Source of the DNA: a virus
Direction: 5' to 3' (one strand)
Virus record (IMG/VR): IMGVR_UViG_3300048014_000073
Location: 1-24,123 of that record
DNA: 24,123 nucleotides
The notes beneath the pieces were generated by a model. The model was given only the letters and a program-made list of their open reading frames with translations, ran no database searches and was not told the origin of the DNA. The position numbers and the translations under genes were made by a program. Positions within the stretch are counted from its first letter, which is position 1. Every line of letters starts with the position of its first letter. This document shows, in pieces, positions 21,900-24,123 of this stretch.

Positions 21900-22871
21900 A
21901 TGACCGTTGACCTTTCGATCACGCAGGGCACAACCAGCCCAACGCTGTACCTCACGATCACCGACCAGAACGGCAACCCGATCAACCTCGCATCAGCGAA
22001 GTTCCTGATGCGCGACATCGCCTACCAAACGCCGCACGTCGACGCGGCCATGACGATCGTGAGCGCCCCCGCCGGGACGGTCAGCTACGCATGGTCCACC
22101 ACCGACACCGCGTATGTCGGCCTGTTCATGGGCCAGGTGCTCTGGACCGACACCAGCGGCAACACCGGCGCGTACCCAAACTCCGGCTACCTCACCATCG
22201 AGGTTCAAGAGAACCTGCTGACGGACACTGAGCAGCAGATCATCACGCTCGGAGTCGCGAAAGACCTCCTGAACATCGGGTCACAGGACCACTCCCACGA
22301 CACGAAAATAATGCGGTTCATTCGTGCCTGGACGCCCGTGATTGAGTTTCACGCCGGGCCGATCATCCAAGCGACCTATGAGGAATGGCATCCGGGCGGG
22401 TCAACGTCGATCACGTTGAAACGTCGGCCAAGCACCAGCTATGGCACAACCCCGGTTCTGTTTCTCAATGCGTGCTCTGAGTACAACGGGCCGATCGAGT
22501 GGGAGTTGGCGATCATCTCCAGCCCCGATCAGGGGCAGACGTATTCGTGTCAGTTGGACGCGAACTACGGTCAGGTTGTGAGGCGTACCGCGGGTGGTGG
22601 GGTCGCGCCGTTCGCCACGTCCGCGAACATGCCTCAGAGCGTGCATGTGTGGTACACGGCCGGTCAGCAAACGGTGCCGGGGAATGTGCAGGAGGCGATG
22701 GGTGTGCTGCTCCAGTTGCATTATCAGAAGACGCAGCAGGGAGCCCCCGCGGGGTGGGGTGGTCGGGATGCGAGCACTGGTGAGCCGACTGGTTCACCGA
22801 TCGGGTTTGCGTTGCCTGGCAAGGTTCGCGAGCTGCTTCTGCCGAACCGGCGCGCGCCGTCCTTCGCCTAG
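21900..22871 (+). CDS. Head-tail connector with N-terminal Ig-like domain
   Basis: 323 residues with GGAGGG five bases before the ATG. Residues 1-100 (DLSITQGTTSPTLYLTITDQ, NGNPINLASAKFLMRD, then a GTVSYAWSTTDTAYVG strand pair) look like the Ig-like domain at the N-terminus of phage baseplate-upper-protein (BppU) type proteins. From about 115, TEQQIITLGVAKDLLNIGSQ, DHDTKIMRF-like helices, HAGPIIQATYEEWHPGGSTS and the LKRRPSTSYGTTPVL strand fit the gp6-like head-tail connector family. VQEAMGVLLQLHYQKTQQGA is the late helix. The connector part would sit under the portal. The join of the two parts is unusual. Third-base usage goes from C/A at the 5' end to G/T at the 3' end. Confidence 0.7.
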   Translation: MTVDLSITQGTTSPTLYLTITDQNGNPINLASAKFLMRDIAYQTPHVDAAMTIVSAPAGTVSYAWSTTDTAYVGLFMGQVLWTDTSGNTGAYPNSGYLTIEVQENLLTDTEQQIITLGVAKDLLNIGSQDHSHDTKIMRFIRAWTPVIEFHAGPIIQATYEEWHPGGSTSITLKRRPSTSYGTTPVLFLNACSEYNGPIEWELAIISSPDQGQTYSCQLDANYGQVVRRTAGGGVAPFATSANMPQSVHVWYTAGQQTVPGNVQEAMGVLLQLHYQKTQQGAPAGWGGRDASTGEPTGSPIGFALPGKVRELLLPNRRAPSFA

Positions 22872-22873
22872 AG

Positions 22874-23446
22874 ATGCCCGGCAACTTCTCCACTCAAGGT
22901 GTCGTCACCGACGCCATCCTTCAACTCCTCGCAAACCAGAACCTGACGTACGCGGCACCCTTCGCGCAAAACCCGACACCCGTCCCGATCTTCGACGGTC
23001 CCCCCGGCGGTGCGGGTGTCCCCCCCGTGTTCATCGCGATCGGCGGGCAAGATCCGGAGCTCACGATCGGCACTGAGGACTGGTCATGGCTCGGGACAGC
23101 CTCCCGCTACGAGAATTACAACCTGATCGGCCACACGTACGCGTATGTCGGCGGTGATGACAACCTCGGGCAGTTCCAATCGAATGATGCGCAGAAAACA
23201 GCACGCGACCAGGCGATCACTCTTGTCCAAGCGGTTGAGGCGGCATTGTGCGGCGATCCGACCTTGCATACCGTGAACACGACGACAGTGAACTATCCGC
23301 TTGTGACGTGGGCATATGTGGTGAAGGTGAATTTGGTTCAGCCGACCGCTGATGATCCGAATCTCGCGTCGGGTCGCTGGGCTGGCTGCGATTTCACCAT
23401 AAACGTGAAGAACACGCTCACGGGCCCGAGCGTCGTCTGGTCTTGA
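22874..23446 (+). CDS. Tail-terminator / head-tail completion-like protein
   Basis: 190 residues from ATG 22874, two bases after the previous stop. FSTQGVVTDAILQLLANQNL, then VFIAIGGQDPELTIGTEDWS, a NDAQKTARDQAITLVQAVEA helix and late strands VTWAYVVKVNLVQPTADDPN and GCDFTINVKNTLTG follow the usual order of gpU/tail-terminator and head-closure proteins. The gene lies directly after the connector. It would cap the tail tube before head joining. Confidence 0.6.
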   Translation: MPGNFSTQGVVTDAILQLLANQNLTYAAPFAQNPTPVPIFDGPPGGAGVPPVFIAIGGQDPELTIGTEDWSWLGTASRYENYNLIGHTYAYVGGDDNLGQFQSNDAQKTARDQAITLVQAVEAALCGDPTLHTVNTTTVNYPLVTWAYVVKVNLVQPTADDPNLASGRWAGCDFTINVKNTLTGPSVVWS

Positions 23447-23928
23447 TCGTCTTAGCGTCGCACCTTCTTGGTCATGGCCATGCGGCGTTCAACATTACCC
23501 GGCATCGGGTCGTGCCCATCGAGTGTCGTGATGACTTCGACTATTGGGAGGGCGTGAACGAATGGTGGTGGAGCGATGAAACGATCGTCCTGCTCGAACA
23601 TGATGTTGAGTGCGATGACTCGCATCTGGACGAGCTACACGCCTGCGAGCACACCGCCTGTTTCTGGCTCTATCGCGGTCACTGGCAGACGACTCACGTA
23701 CCAGACGGCATCTTGGCCGCTACACGGAACGGACTGCCTGTCGGTGACGGGGACGAGTGGGCTGACTGGACGGCGATCGGGCTACTCAAGCTGACGCCCG
23801 AAGCGCGCACGGGTCGTCTACGTCGTGAGCCGTGGAACGCCCTTGAGTTTGCGGTGAATGACGCGAGCACCGGACCTATTCATCTTCACGGACAAAACGG
23901 CCACGAGGTCACCCACCATCACTTCTGA
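23443..23928 (+). CDS. EHDV-motif protein, possibly GT-A-like (short)
   Basis: 161 residues from TTG 23443, overlapping the previous stop. LASHLLGHGHAAFNITRHRV, DDFDYWEGVNEWWWSDETIV and LLEHDVECDDSHLDELHACE give a beta-strand plus acidic site like the EHDV segment of the protein at 20131, though the Cys-rich loop is different. WADWTAIGLLKLTPEARTG and HLHGQNGHEVTHHHF resemble the end of GT-A-type enzymes, with a late His. It could modify a tail or head protein. Tentative. Confidence 0.5.
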   Translation: MIVLASHLLGHGHAAFNITRHRVVPIECRDDFDYWEGVNEWWWSDETIVLLEHDVECDDSHLDELHACEHTACFWLYRGHWQTTHVPDGILAATRNGLPVGDGDEWADWTAIGLLKLTPEARTGRLRREPWNALEFAVNDASTGPIHLHGQNGHEVTHHHF

Positions 23929-23938
23929 GGAGGCTCCC

Positions 23939-24123
23939 ATGCCGAAGCTTTACAACGCAGACCCGTTCCCCGCGATCGTTCACGCCGACGAACCCGCCAC
24001 TATGCCCGGTGACCCGCGTGATTTCACCCCCCTAGAACTTGAGAACGGCATCGCCGGGAACTGGGTCAAAACCGACCCGCGTTCCGGGCTTGCCGCCGAG
24101 CGCGTCTTCAAAGCGAAGCGTGA
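23939..24123 (+). CDS. Start of an unidentified protein (3' truncated)
   Basis: ATG at 23939 with GAGGAGG eight bases upstream, a strong ribosome site. The frame stays open to the end of the window (61 complete codons); the final TGA-like letters are not in frame. MPKLYNADPFPAIVHADEPA and GIAGNWVKTDPRSGLAAERV look like a small globular phage protein, but I do not recognise the family. Confidence 0.65.
   Translation, partial: MPKLYNADPFPAIVHADEPATMPGDPRDFTPLELENGIAGNWVKTDPRSGLAAERVFKAKR

Overview
The window looks like part of the genome of a tailed (siphovirus-type, HK97-fold) phage or prophage of a high-GC bacterium, most likely an actinobacterium. The evidence is the order small terminase, large terminase, portal, prohead protease, major capsid, head-tail connector and tail-terminator-like gene; the tight ATGA/TGATG overlaps; the frequent GTG and TTG starts; and gene families typical of actinophages (DUF6582-type fused protease, secreted transglycosylase-like protein, capsid-proximal glycosyltransferases). 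I see no integrase, attachment site, tRNA or rRNA, so I cannot say whether it is integrated.

Layout. Positions 1-4153 hold a run of mostly small plus-strand genes: a secreted lysozyme-like protein, an AP2/HNH-related protein, a GIY-YIG/T5orf172-type protein, several small unknowns and an HNH endonuclease just before the packaging genes. Positions 4236-8866 encode the small terminase (P27 type), the large terminase interrupted by a 368-residue LAGLIDADG intein exactly in Walker A, a small conserved protein and the portal. Positions 8785-10862 are a minus-strand cassette wedged between portal and protease, which are normally adjacent. Positions 10911-15385 encode the protease and two tandem, divergent major-capsid-like proteins; 15457-16101 is a probable structural protein. 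Positions 16203-20748 form a surface-modification island (several GT-A-like glycosyltransferases and one methyltransferase). Positions 20745-24123 contain head-tail and connector genes, another EHDV-motif protein and a truncated last gene.

The highlight is the minus-strand cassette. It carries a short Nop/IS110-C-terminal-like protein (8931 to about 9584) without a nuclease domain. Directly upstream lies a non-CRISPR array of nine units (9602-10117). Every unit has the same geometry: a 9-nt spacer, a 9-nt conserved loop repeat, a second 9-nt spacer, and flanking edge repeats whose arms pair across the unit. All 18 spacers differ. Four units were duplicated as a 228-bp block, and the copies keep their repeats while all their spacers differ. 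This is the architecture of a TIGR-Tas (tandem interspaced guide RNA) system of the nuclease-less TasA kind. A terminator-like hairpin separates the array from the protein-coding part. The system would supply the phage with a set of dual-spacer RNA guides, perhaps for silencing or competing with other mobile elements; the target and effect are unknown.
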